The notes beneath the pieces were generated by a model. The model saw nothing but the letters and a program-made list of their open reading frames with translations, did not search any database and was not told where the DNA came from. The position numbers and the translations under genes are program-made. DNA of 30,396 nucleotides from Stutzerimonas stutzeri (GTDB lineage Bacteria > Pseudomonadota > Gammaproteobacteria > Pseudomonadales > Pseudomonadaceae). Positions 23,082 through 30,396 of the stretch are shown here, piece after piece. Position 1 is the stretch's first letter; each line of letters opens with the position of its first letter. The stretch lies in contig DGLA01000003.1 of the NCBI GenBank assembly GCA_002387205.1, forward strand, positions 1 to 30,396, read 5' to 3'.

Positions 23082-24308
23082 CTAATCCAGATCCCGGTGC
23101 AGCTGGTCGCGGTTGGCCAGCGTCGGGAATAGTTTCATCCAGGTGCCGGTGATGATCAGCGTACCTACCCCGCCGATCACCACCGCCGGTACCGTGCCGA
23201 ACCAATGCGCCGTCAGGCCGGACTCGAATTCGCCGAGCTGGTTGGACGCGCCGATGAACAAGCCGTTGACCGCGCTCACCCGGCCACGCATCGCGTCCGG
23301 CGTCTCCAGCTGCACGAAGGCGCCACGGATCACCATGCTGATCATGTCCGCCGCGCCCAGTACTACCAGCACGCCCATGGACAGCCAGAACGACGTGGAC
23401 AGGCCGAAGGCGATGGTAGCCAGGCCGAACACGCCGACAGCCGCGAACATGACCCGTCCGACCCTTTTGTTGATGGGATGACGCGCCAGCCATAACGACA
23501 TCAGCAGTGCGCCGACTGCGGGCGCCGAGCGCAGCAGCCCGAGGCCCCAGGGTCCGGTGAGCAGGATGTCCTTGGCGAATACCGGCAGGAGTGCCGTTGC
23601 GCCGCCGAGCAGGACGGCAAACATGTCCAGGGAGATGGCGCCGAAGATATCCGGTCGGCTGCGGATGAAGCGCATGCCCGCGAGCAGGTTGTCCATTGCC
23701 GGGCCGGTCTGCTTTGGCGGCGCCGGGCGCTTTGGCAGACTCAGCATCAAAGCACAGGCCAGGCCGAAGAGCAGCGCCACCGGGCCGTAGACCCACAAGG
23801 GGCCGATGGCGAACAGGAGCCCGCCGAGCGCAGGGGCGACGATGGTGGCGGTCTGCATGGCCGACGAGGAGGCTGCGACCGCCGCCGGAAACAACTGAGT
23901 GGGCACCAGACTCGGTAATAGCGCCTGTGTGGCCGGCCCTTCGAACGCGCGGGCGGTGCCGAGCAGGAACGCCAGCACGAAGATCATCTCGCGAGTCACC
24001 CCGAGCCCGCCGGCGCCAAGCACCAGCGCCAGGGCGATCAGCCCCTGCAAGCCCTGACACAGCGCCGCCACCCGGCGTCGGTCGAAGCGGTCAGCGACAT
24101 GGCCGGTCCAGAGAATGAACAGCAGGCGCGGGAAGAATTCAGCCAGGCCCACCAGGCCGAGGTCGAGCACGCTCCCCGTCAGCTCGTACATGTGCCAGCC
24201 GATGGCAACGGCGAGCATCTGGAAGCCGCTGGCAGTGAAGACGCGGGCGAACCAGAACTTGATGAAGGGGCGTTGGTGGCGCAACAGCAGCTTGGCGTGT
24301 GGGGACAT
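23082..24308 (-). CDS. MFS transporter (EntS/MFS_3-type exporter)
   Basis: A 408-residue protein with 12 predicted membrane helices. The MFS motif A, GHVADRFDRRRV, is at 69-80 between helices 2 and 3. The N-terminus (HQRPFIKFWFARVFTASGFQMLAVAIGWHMYELTGSVLDLGLVGLAEFFPRL) is typical of the MFS_3 group that includes the enterobactin exporter EntS, so it is more likely an exporter than an importer. The substrate is unknown and no siderophore genes are nearby. It is convergent with the molybdenum-hydroxylase operon and has a weak ribosome-binding site. The stop codon borders the heptamer array. Confidence 0.88.
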   Translation of the reverse strand: MSPHAKLLLRHQRPFIKFWFARVFTASGFQMLAVAIGWHMYELTGSVLDLGLVGLAEFFPRLLFILWTGHVADRFDRRRVAALCQGLQGLIALALVLGAGGLGVTREMIFVLAFLLGTARAFEGPATQALLPSLVPTQLFPAAVAASSSAMQTATIVAPALGGLLFAIGPLWVYGPVALLFGLACALMLSLPKRPAPPKQTGPAMDNLLAGMRFIRSRPDIFGAISLDMFAVLLGGATALLPVFAKDILLTGPWGLGLLRSAPAVGALLMSLWLARHPINKRVGRVMFAAVGVFGLATIAFGLSTSFWLSMGVLVVLGAADMISMVIRGAFVQLETPDAMRGRVSAVNGLFIGASNQLGEFESGLTAHWFGTVPAVVIGGVGTLIITGTWMKLFPTLANRDQLHRDLD

Positions 24309-24379
24309 CAGGCGGGCGCATAAAAAACAGGGCCGGCCAGATTAGCACGCAGCCGCGGTAGCGCCGTGCCGTACGGACC

Positions 24380-24524
24380 ATCGCCGCGAACAACCTCCAG
24401 CCACCGCGGCCCGTCCGCGACCTAAAGGCTTCACTCTCCGTAGGAGCGGGCCATGCCCGCGAGCGCAGGAACCCCCCCCGGAGGTAGCCCATTCGCGGCC
24501 ATGGGCCGCTCCTACAAGGCCACG
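24380..24524. repeat. REP-type unit, copy 1
   Basis: The unit holds the Pseudomonas REP sequence GTAGGAGCGGGCCATGCCC and its inverted partner GGGCCGCTCCTAC about 50 bases later. Each arm also forms its own small hairpin (GCGGGC/GCCCGC; GCGGCC/GGCCGC). The upstream part (CCACCGCGGCCCGTCCGCG, CCTAAAGGC) is repeated in copy 2. The pair of inverted REPs resembles a REPIN. Confidence 0.85.
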
Positions 24525-24528
24525 GGCT

Positions 24529-24671
24529 ATCGCCGCGATTAACACCCCGCCACCGCGGCCCGTCCGCGGCCTAAAGGCCTCGCCTCCGTAGGAGCGGGCC
24601 ATGCCCGCGAGGGCAAGAAACCCCCCGGAGGTAGCCCATTCGCGGCCATGGGCCGCTCCTACAAGGCCACG
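24529..24671. repeat. REP-type unit, copy 2
   Basis: This is a direct repeat of the preceding unit with a few substitutions and short length changes, including the C-run after the first REP (CCCCCCCC in copy 1, CCCCCC here). The REP cores are identical. The tandem layout suggests duplication of a whole REPIN-containing unit. Confidence 0.85.
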
Positions 24672-24746
24672 CCGTACGGCCCACATCGGCGGATAGCCCG
24701 GTTCGGGTGGCGAACTGCCTGATGCTCAGCCGAACCGCCGCCTCGC

Positions 24747-25874
24747 TCACGGCTTGATCGCCCGGAGGATGACGAACTTGGGCGTCGCTGCGACCTGCTC
24801 GACCTTGCCGAACAGGCGCTTGAGTTTGAGGTGATAGCCCAGGTGACGGTTGCCGACGATCCACAGCTCGCCGCCCTTGGCCAGCGCGGTCTTGGCCTGG
24901 GTGAACATCCGCCAGGCGAGGAAATCACCGACCACCTGCTGCTGATGAAAAGGCGGGTTGCACAGCACCAGGTCCAGCGAATCCATCGGCTGCTCCGCCA
25001 GCCCATCGCCGGCACGGATATCGGCCGGGCGTTCGCCGAGGATCGCCCGCCAGTTCTCCTGTGCCGATTGCACTGCCATGTAGCTCTCGTCCACCAGTGT
25101 CATCTGTGCCTGCGGGTTGCTCAGCGCATAGACGATACCCAGCACGCCGTTGCCGCAGCCCAGGTCCGCTACGCGCAGGTTGCCGAGCGCCTTGGGCAGA
25201 TGTGGAAGGAAGGCGCGGGTGCCGATGTCCAGGTCTTCCCGGCAGAACAGATTGGCGTGGTTGGTCAGCTCCAGGCGCGGCTGCTCGAGGCGGTAGCGGG
25301 TCGGGTAGGGCGAGCGCGGTGCCGGCTTGTCGGTCGGCGTCGCCGTCAGCAGACGCGCCTTCTTCACCGCTAGCGAAGCCTGCACCGGGCCGATGTACTT
25401 CTCCAGCAGATCACCCGCCGCGCGTGGCAGATGTTTGATCATCGCGCCGGCGATCACCTGCGCACCCGGCGCCAGTTGGCCATGCAGGCGAATCAGCTGT
25501 TCTTCCAGCAGGGCGAGCGTTTTCGGCACGCGGATCAGCACCCGATCGAACGGGCCTTGCGCGACCTCACTGGCGGGCACGAAGGCCAGCGCATCACCCG
25601 GAAGCGCGTTGCGTTGCAGGTTCTTTTCCAGCGCCACCTGTGCCAGGTGCGAGTCGCCGCTGCTGGTCACCTGCGCCTGCGTCGCCAGCGAACAGCCCAG
25701 GGCGCCAAAGCTGTCGTTGAGGATCAGCACCCGCGTTGATGCAGGCAAACCCTGCTCGTGCAGCTGCGCCAACAGGTATTCATCCGCCGCATCGAACGCC
25801 TGCAAGGGTTCGTTGGGCTGTTCCGGCTGGCGGATCAGATCGAGGCGGGCGTACTGGGTTTCGAGAATAGGCAT
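24747..25874 (-). CDS. rlmG: 23S rRNA (guanine-1835-N2)-methyltransferase RlmG
   Basis: A 375-residue enzyme of the usual RlmG length, built from an N-terminal degenerate methyltransferase-like domain (1-180) and a C-terminal active domain. The SAM motif is VADLGCGNGVLGIVYAL (235-251) and the catalytic motif NPPFH (306-310) followed by QQQVVGDFLAWRMF. RlmG methylates G1835 of 23S rRNA before 50S assembly; the related RsmC acts on 16S rRNA and is shorter at the N-terminus. It is divergent from the ferredoxin-NADP reductase gene, with 101 bp between the start codons. Confidence 0.93.
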   Translation of the reverse strand: MPILETQYARLDLIRQPEQPNEPLQAFDAADEYLLAQLHEQGLPASTRVLILNDSFGALGCSLATQAQVTSSGDSHLAQVALEKNLQRNALPGDALAFVPASEVAQGPFDRVLIRVPKTLALLEEQLIRLHGQLAPGAQVIAGAMIKHLPRAAGDLLEKYIGPVQASLAVKKARLLTATPTDKPAPRSPYPTRYRLEQPRLELTNHANLFCREDLDIGTRAFLPHLPKALGNLRVADLGCGNGVLGIVYALSNPQAQMTLVDESYMAVQSAQENWRAILGERPADIRAGDGLAEQPMDSLDLVLCNPPFHQQQVVGDFLAWRMFTQAKTALAKGGELWIVGNRHLGYHLKLKRLFGKVEQVAATPKFVILRAIKP

Positions 25875-25975
25875 AAGAACTGGCGGTGTTTGTGGACGTC
25901 GGAATGGAGTATCAAGAGAACAGTCAGTGAAAAGACTATCCCCGAATCTGCAGTTGTCCGCGAAGGGAGCGAAGT

Positions 25976-26752
25976 ATGACCGTCAACGAAGAGAAGTTCA
26001 CCCGCCAGCGTCTGCTCGAGGTGCAGACGCTGACGCCCAGTCTGTTCACCCTGCGCACCACCCGCGATCCCGGCTTCCGCTTTACCGCCGGGCAGTTCGC
26101 CCGTCTCGGCGTGCGCAAACCCAGCGGCAGCATCGTCTGGCGGGCGTACTCGATGGCCTCGGCGCCCCATGACGAGTTTCTCGACTTCTTTTCCATCGTG
26201 GTGCCGGACGGTGAATTCACCAGCGAATTGAGCCGCCTCAAGCCCGGCGACGAGCTGCTGATCGACAAACAGGCGTTCGGCTTTCTGACCCTCAACCGCT
26301 TCATCGACGGGCGTGACCTCTGGCTGCTGGGCACCGGTACCGGCATCGCGCCGTTTCTCTCGATTCTGCAGGACTTCGAGGTCTGGCAGCGCTTCGAGCG
26401 GATCATCCTCGTTTATAGCGCACGCAGCACAGCCGAACTGGCGTATCAGGACCTGATCCGCGAGCTGCCGCAGCGCGATTATCTGGAGGGTCTTGGTTCG
26501 AAGCTGACCTACCTGCCCGTGGTGACCCGTGAGAAGGTGCCCGGTGCGCTGCATGGGCGTGTCACCACCCTGATCGAGAACGGTGAACTGGAACACGCGG
26601 CCGATCTGCAACTGGAGCCTGAACATTCGCGCATCATGCTCTGCGGTAATCCGCAGATGATCGAAGACACCCGCACCATCCTCAAAGCACGCAATCTCAA
26701 CCTGAGCCTGACCCGGCGGCCGGGGCAGGTTGCCGTGGAAAACTACTGGTAA
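25976..26752 (+). CDS. fpr: Ferredoxin/flavodoxin-NADP(+) reductase
   Basis: A 258-residue FAD enzyme that exchanges electrons between NADPH and ferredoxin or flavodoxin in the cytoplasm. The FAD motif is RAYS (56-59) and the NADP-binding motif GTGTGIAP (119-126); CGNPQMIED lies near residue 223. The C-terminus RPGQVAVENYW resembles E. coli Fpr (ending in HYW) rather than the Azotobacter-type enzymes ending in VEK, so this is probably the second type of pseudomonad Fpr (FprB). GGGAG precedes the ATG. A LysR gene lies convergently next to it but belongs to the choline-sulfate locus, so it should not be taken for FinR. Confidence 0.92.
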   Translation: MTVNEEKFTRQRLLEVQTLTPSLFTLRTTRDPGFRFTAGQFARLGVRKPSGSIVWRAYSMASAPHDEFLDFFSIVVPDGEFTSELSRLKPGDELLIDKQAFGFLTLNRFIDGRDLWLLGTGTGIAPFLSILQDFEVWQRFERIILVYSARSTAELAYQDLIRELPQRDYLEGLGSKLTYLPVVTREKVPGALHGRVTTLIENGELEHAADLQLEPEHSRIMLCGNPQMIEDTRTILKARNLNLSLTRRPGQVAVENYW

Positions 26753-26777
26753 ACCGTCCGGTGGTCTCAGCTGGAGG

Positions 26778-27698
26778 TCAGCATTCGGAACCGCTATTGG
26801 CCAACTCGGCCTGCAGCCAGGCCACGAAGCTGTCCACCAGACGCTGGCGCCGTTTGCGCTCCGGCAGTACGACGTAATAGCCATAGTCGCTTCGCACGCT
26901 TGCCAGGCAGACGCGGCAGAGCAGGCCCTGGGCTATCAGGTCGTCCACCAGATGACGCCAGCCGATGGCGACACCCTGACCGGCAAGGGCCGCCTGGATC
27001 AGCAGGGTGTAGTTGTCGAAGCGCAGCATGCCCGAGCTGGGCGTCTCGCTGATGCCGAGCGCGTGAAATACGCCACTCCAGTCGAGCCAGCGCGAGCGGC
27101 TTTCCGGCCGCAGATGCAGCAGCGGCAGGCGCGCCAGTGCTGCGCTCGGCAATGGTGCGGGCTGCGCCTTGAGCAATAGCGGACTGCAGACCGGGTAGAC
27201 CTCTTCGCTGAACAGCAGGTGGGCCTGACCGTTCTTGAAGCGCCCGTCGCCAAACACGATCGCGACGTCCGTCTCCGATTGCAGAACGCCCAGGCCGCGC
27301 TCGCTGGTCACCAGACTGACATCCACCTCGGGGTGGAGCTGATGGAAACGCTCCAGACGTGGCATCAGCCAGTAGGCGGCAAAGGCAAAGTCGGTGGCGA
27401 CCTGAAGCACCTCATGCTGCTGCTGCATGGTGACCGCCGCGACGCCCATATCCAGCGTAGCCAGACCTTGCTGCACGTAACCCAGCAGCAGCCTGCCGGC
27501 TTCGGTGAGCACGATGCCGCGGTAGATGCGATCAAACAGGCGGCACGCCAGCTGCTGCTCCAGACGCTTGATCTGCTGGCTGATGGCCGGTTGAGTGCTG
27601 CCCAGCTCCAGGGCTGCGGCGGTGAAGCTCTGCAGGCGAGCAGCTGCTTCGAAGACCCGCAGCGCATCGAGAGGGATCTGGTCGAGCGGGTTTGCCAT
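26778..27698 (-). CDS. LysR-family regulator, probable choline-sulfate utilisation regulator
   Basis: A 306-residue LysR regulator. The helix-turn-helix spans about residues 9-68 (LRVFEAAARLQSFTAAALELGSTQPAISQQIKRLEQQLACRLFDR), and the rest is the effector domain with TDVAIVFGDGRF near 145. It is of the GcvA-like branch to which the choline-sulfate regulator belongs. It is divergent from betC, with 96 bp between, which is the standard arrangement for a LysR regulator and its target. I infer that it senses choline sulfate or choline and activates betC and choX. The stop lies 25 bp from the convergent fpr stop. Confidence 0.88.
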   Translation of the reverse strand: MANPLDQIPLDALRVFEAAARLQSFTAAALELGSTQPAISQQIKRLEQQLACRLFDRIYRGIVLTEAGRLLLGYVQQGLATLDMGVAAVTMQQQHEVLQVATDFAFAAYWLMPRLERFHQLHPEVDVSLVTSERGLGVLQSETDVAIVFGDGRFKNGQAHLLFSEEVYPVCSPLLLKAQPAPLPSAALARLPLLHLRPESRSRWLDWSGVFHALGISETPSSGMLRFDNYTLLIQAALAGQGVAIGWRHLVDDLIAQGLLCRVCLASVRSDYGYYVVLPERKRRQRLVDSFVAWLQAELANSGSEC

Positions 27699-27724
27699 TA
27701 GCTGTAGTTATCCTAGGCATTGGG

Positions 27725-27751
27725 TGCAGCCGGGTTTACCGCGACGCTGCA
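27725..27751. promoter_or_regulatory. Candidate LysR operator between the regulator and betC
   Basis: TGCAGC-N15-GCTGCA is a perfect 6-bp inverted repeat near the middle of the 96-bp divergent intergenic space, where a LysR recognition site is expected. The spacer is a little longer than the usual T-N11-A site, so the assignment is tentative. Confidence 0.35.
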
Positions 27752-27794
27752 AGGTCCAGACTGTGTCATTGCGAATCTCGCATAAAAATCAGGC

Positions 27795-29315
27795 ATGGAC
27801 CATTCGCATATGAAACGCCCAAACATTTTGTTCATCATGGCCGACCAGATGGCCGCCCCGATCCTGCCGATGTATGACTCGGCCTCGCCAATCAAGCTGC
27901 CTCACCTGTCTCGCCTGGCTGCAGGCGGCGCGGTGTTCGACTCGGCCTATTGCAACAGCCCGCTCTGCGCCCCGTCGCGCTTCACCCTGGTAACCGGCCA
28001 GCTTCCCAGCAAGATCGGCGCCTACGACAACGCGGCGGATCTGCCTGCAGACGTACCGACCTACGCCCACTACCTGCGGCGGCTGGGTTACAAGACGGCG
28101 CTGTCGGGCAAGATGCATTTCTGTGGCCCTGATCAGCTGCACGGCTATGAGGAACGGCTGACCAGCGATATCTACCCCGCCGACTACGGCTGGGCGGTGA
28201 ACTGGGATGATCCGGAAACCCGTCTGAGCTGGTACCACAACATGTCGTCGGTGCTGCAGGCCGGGCCCAGCGTGCGCACCAACCAGATGGATTTCGATGA
28301 GGAGGTGGTCTTCAAGGCGCAGCAGTACCTTTATGACTTCGTTCGCGCCGACGAGGGCCAACCGTTCTGCCTGACGGTGTCCATGACCCACCCTCACGAC
28401 CCGTACACCATCCCCGAGGAGTACTGGAACCGCTATCAGGATGAAGAGATTCCGCTGCCACGCCAGCAAATCGCTCAGGATGAACAGGACCCGCACTCGC
28501 AGCGCCTCCTGAAGGTCATCGATCTGTGGGGCAAGACGCTGCCCGAACAGAAGATCAAGGATGCCCGGCGCGCCTATTTCGGAGCCTGCAGCTACATCGA
28601 CGACAACGTCGGCAAGCTGTTGAAGACGCTGGAAGCCTGCAACCTGGCCGAGGACACCATCGTGGTGTTCTCAGGGGACCACGGCGACCAGCTCGGCGAG
28701 CGGGGCCTCTGGTACAAGATGCACTGGTTCGAAATGGCCGCCCGCGTGCCGCTGATCATCCGGGTGCCGGGCATGGACTCATCGCGGATCAGCGCTTCGG
28801 TCTCCACAGCCGACCTGTTGCCTACGCTCGTCGAACTGGCGGGCGGCACGCTGGAAGCCAGCCTGCCGCTCGATGGCCGCTCGCTGATGCCTCATCTGAC
28901 CGGGCATGAGGGTCACGATGAGGTGATCGGCGAATACATGGCCGAAGGCACTACCAGTCCACTGATGATGATCCGCCGGGGTGCTTACAAGTACATCTAT
29001 TCGGAGCAGGACCCCTGCATGCTGTTCGACCTGGTCAACGACCCGCTGGAGCGGGAGAACCTCATTGATTCGCCCGATCACCAGGGGCTGGCCGAGGCGT
29101 TTCTGACCGAAGCCCGGCAGCGTTGGGACATGCCCGTCATTCACCAGCAGGTGCTCGCCAGCCAGCGCCGCCGACGTCTCGTCAGCGAAGCGCTGAGGCT
29201 GGGCAAGCTGACCAGCTGGGATCACCAGCCCTGGGTAGACGCCAGCCAGCAGTACATGCGCAACCACATCGACCTGGACGATCTCGAGCGCAAGGCACGT
29301 TACCCTAGGCCCTGA
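27795..29315 (+). CDS. betC: Choline-sulfatase BetC
   Basis: A 506-residue cytoplasmic sulfatase that hydrolyses choline-O-sulfate to choline and sulfate. The start RPNILFIMADQMAAPILPMYD is typical of BetC with metal-binding Asp17, and CNSPLCAPSR has the formylglycine signature C-A-P-S-R at 58-62 (Cys58 modified). GKMHFCGPDQLHGYEERLTSDIYPADYGWAVNWD and FSGDHGDQLGERGLWYKMHWFE are choline-sulfatase-specific segments. The ATG at 27810 is an alternative start, giving 501 residues. No signal peptide is present, as expected. The choX gene follows after 70 bp. Confidence 0.95.
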   Translation: MDHSHMKRPNILFIMADQMAAPILPMYDSASPIKLPHLSRLAAGGAVFDSAYCNSPLCAPSRFTLVTGQLPSKIGAYDNAADLPADVPTYAHYLRRLGYKTALSGKMHFCGPDQLHGYEERLTSDIYPADYGWAVNWDDPETRLSWYHNMSSVLQAGPSVRTNQMDFDEEVVFKAQQYLYDFVRADEGQPFCLTVSMTHPHDPYTIPEEYWNRYQDEEIPLPRQQIAQDEQDPHSQRLLKVIDLWGKTLPEQKIKDARRAYFGACSYIDDNVGKLLKTLEACNLAEDTIVVFSGDHGDQLGERGLWYKMHWFEMAARVPLIIRVPGMDSSRISASVSTADLLPTLVELAGGTLEASLPLDGRSLMPHLTGHEGHDEVIGEYMAEGTTSPLMMIRRGAYKYIYSEQDPCMLFDLVNDPLERENLIDSPDHQGLAEAFLTEARQRWDMPVIHQQVLASQRRRRLVSEALRLGKLTSWDHQPWVDASQQYMRNHIDLDDLERKARYPRP

Positions 29316-29385
29316 ATCATGACCGCACGGCAGTGTTCAGGCCGTGCCCACGGAACCCTTTCGTACTGAGAGAAGGCAGAAGGAC

Positions 29386-30318
29386 ATGAGAAAAATAATG
29401 AGTGCGGTAGTGGCCAGCAGCGTGTTGTTAACCGCCATGGGTGTCCAGGCACAGGACATCGACGACAAGAAACGCGCCACGGTGCGCCTGGGCGATCCGG
29501 GCTGGAGCGATATTGCCGTCACCAACGGCATCGCCAGCCTGCTGCTCAGTGGGCTCGGCTACAAGCCGCAGGTCATGACCCTGGGCGTGCCGATCATCTT
29601 TGCCGGGCTGACCAAGGATCAGGTCGATGTGTTTCTTGGCAACTGGATGCCGGCGCAGCAGGACAACTACGACAAGTTTGTTGCCACTGGTGAAATCGAC
29701 GAGCACAGCGTGAACCTGAAGGGCACCGAATACACCCTGGCGGTGCCGACCTCGGTATGGAATGCCGGCGTGAAACGTTTCGAGGACCTCGACGCCCATG
29801 GCGAAATGTTCGACAGGACCATCTACGGCATTGCGGCCGGTGCGCCGGCTAATCTGTCGCTCCAGAAGATGATCGAGACCGACGAGTTCGGCCTGGGCGA
29901 CTGGCAACTGGTGGAGTCCAGCGAGCAGGCGATGCTGGTGCAGGTGGGGCGCGCCGTGAAGCGTGACAAGGGTGTGGTCTTCCTCGGCTGGACACCGCAC
30001 CCGATGAACGTGCAGCACGACATCAAGTACCTCAAGGGTGGCGAGGCCTATTTCGGCGAAAGCGGCACCGTCAACACCCTGGTGCGCAAGGGCTATGCGG
30101 CGCAGTGCCCGAATGTCGGCAAGTTGCTCTCCAACCTTGAATTCACCCAGGACATGGAAAACGCCATCATGAACGAGGTGCTGGGCAAGAACGCCAGCAA
30201 CGACGCAGCGGTGAAGGCCTGGGTGAAGGCCCATCCCGAAGTGCTTGAGGGCTGGCTGAAAGGCGTCAAGACCCGAGAAGGTGAAGACGGATTGTCCGCG
30301 GTGAAAGCCTCGCTTTGA
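29386..30318 (+). CDS. choX: Choline ABC transporter substrate-binding protein ChoX
   Basis: A 310-residue periplasmic binding protein. The ATG at 29386 follows a GAGAAGG site, and the signal peptide MRKIMSAVVASSVLLTAMGVQA is cleaved near VQA-Q. The choline-binding aromatic box of Sinorhizobium ChoX (Trp43, Trp90, Tyr119, Trp205, as I recall) is matched by Trp40 (GDPGW), Trp87 (GNWMPAQ), Tyr116 and Trp202 (GWTPHP), all offset by three. It delivers choline, and perhaps acetylcholine, to the ChoW permease and ChoV ATPase; those genes are not in the 78 bp left in the window. Its place after betC fits uptake for osmoprotection or catabolism. Confidence 0.93.
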   Translation: MRKIMSAVVASSVLLTAMGVQAQDIDDKKRATVRLGDPGWSDIAVTNGIASLLLSGLGYKPQVMTLGVPIIFAGLTKDQVDVFLGNWMPAQQDNYDKFVATGEIDEHSVNLKGTEYTLAVPTSVWNAGVKRFEDLDAHGEMFDRTIYGIAAGAPANLSLQKMIETDEFGLGDWQLVESSEQAMLVQVGRAVKRDKGVVFLGWTPHPMNVQHDIKYLKGGEAYFGESGTVNTLVRKGYAAQCPNVGKLLSNLEFTQDMENAIMNEVLGKNASNDAAVKAWVKAHPEVLEGWLKGVKTREGEDGLSAVKASL

Positions 30319-30379
30319 GGTGTGCTGCGTGCTGGTCGGGTACGTAAGGCGGGGAAGCGGGGCTCGGCATCCGAAGCTT

Positions 30380-30396
30380 CGTAGGGTGGATCCCGC
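30380..30396 (+). repeat. Partial CGTAGGGTGGAT dispersed repeat at the window edge
   Basis: CGTAGGGTGGATCCCGC matches the end sequence of the 90-bp element at 15847-15936 over CGTAGGGTGGAT. Only its beginning is in the window. Confidence 0.5.

Larger units (their letters stand above)
24309..24746. other. 438-bp non-coding spacer filled by REP units
   Basis: This gap between the MFS gene start and the rlmG stop holds two near-identical units of about 145 bp with REP hairpins (annotated separately). GCCGTACGG occurs at both flanks of the pair (24368-24376 and 24671-24679). Open frames across it are repetitive and have no recognisable protein character, so I see no gene. Confidence 0.75.

Noticed and set aside
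24139..24864. Overlapping open frames through the REP region
   Set aside because: They translate the repeats themselves and have no protein character.
25926..25941. Possible ColR box upstream of fpr (minus strand CTTTTCAC)
   Set aside because: At least three consensus positions fail, including in the core.
26778..27698. LysR gene as FinR, regulator of fpr
   Set aside because: It is convergent with fpr and divergent from betC, and resembles the choline-sulfate regulator branch.

Overview
The window is GC-rich, densely coded bacterial DNA. Gene content (ColRS system, InaA-type kinase, RlmG, choline-sulfate genes) and the intergenic REP hairpins point to a Pseudomonas-type gammaproteobacterium, most likely the stutzeri group (Stutzerimonas). 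That placement is inference from gene content. I saw no tRNA, rRNA, CRISPR, phage or insertion sequence.

Region 1 (1-4046, minus strand) is a tight five-gene operon. In transcription order it encodes a 'thermostable hemolysin' family protein, an AMP-binding acyl-activating enzyme, a heme-oxygenase-fold diiron-oxidase-like protein usually labelled TenA family, a short-chain dehydrogenase, and an exported TPR-like protein cut by the window edge. It looks like an uncharacterised acyl-modification pathway. A perfect PmrA-type box (CTTAAG-N5-CTTAAG) lies directly upstream.

Region 2 (4050-14653) is an envelope-lipid block built around the two-component system ColR/ColS. It holds an SdiA-regulated beta-propeller protein, a small lipoprotein, a PAP2 phosphatase, an LtaS-like transferase with a probable C-terminal frameshift, colR-colS, and an operon of methyltransferase, InaA kinase, DgkA and a second LtaS-like transferase. 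Four promoters carry ColR-box-like sequences (two perfect, two with two mismatches) reading into these genes. LtaS-like enzymes can release diacylglycerol, which DgkA re-phosphorylates, so the block reads as a ColR-controlled envelope-decoration and lipid-recycling module.

Region 3 (14731-22973) holds trmA, an NCS2 purine permease and, divergently, a molybdenum-hydroxylase locus: XdhC/PaoD-like chaperone, MocA-like nucleotidyltransferase, then 2Fe-2S, FAD and Mo subunits. An extra Cys-rich insert in the FAD subunit makes it PaoABC-like (aldehyde oxidoreductase) rather than classical xanthine dehydrogenase, and no Tat signal is visible.

Region 4 (22974-30396) holds an MFS exporter, a 438-bp REP-rich spacer, rlmG, a ferredoxin-NADP reductase, and a choline-sulfate locus: LysR regulator, divergent betC, and choX at the right edge.
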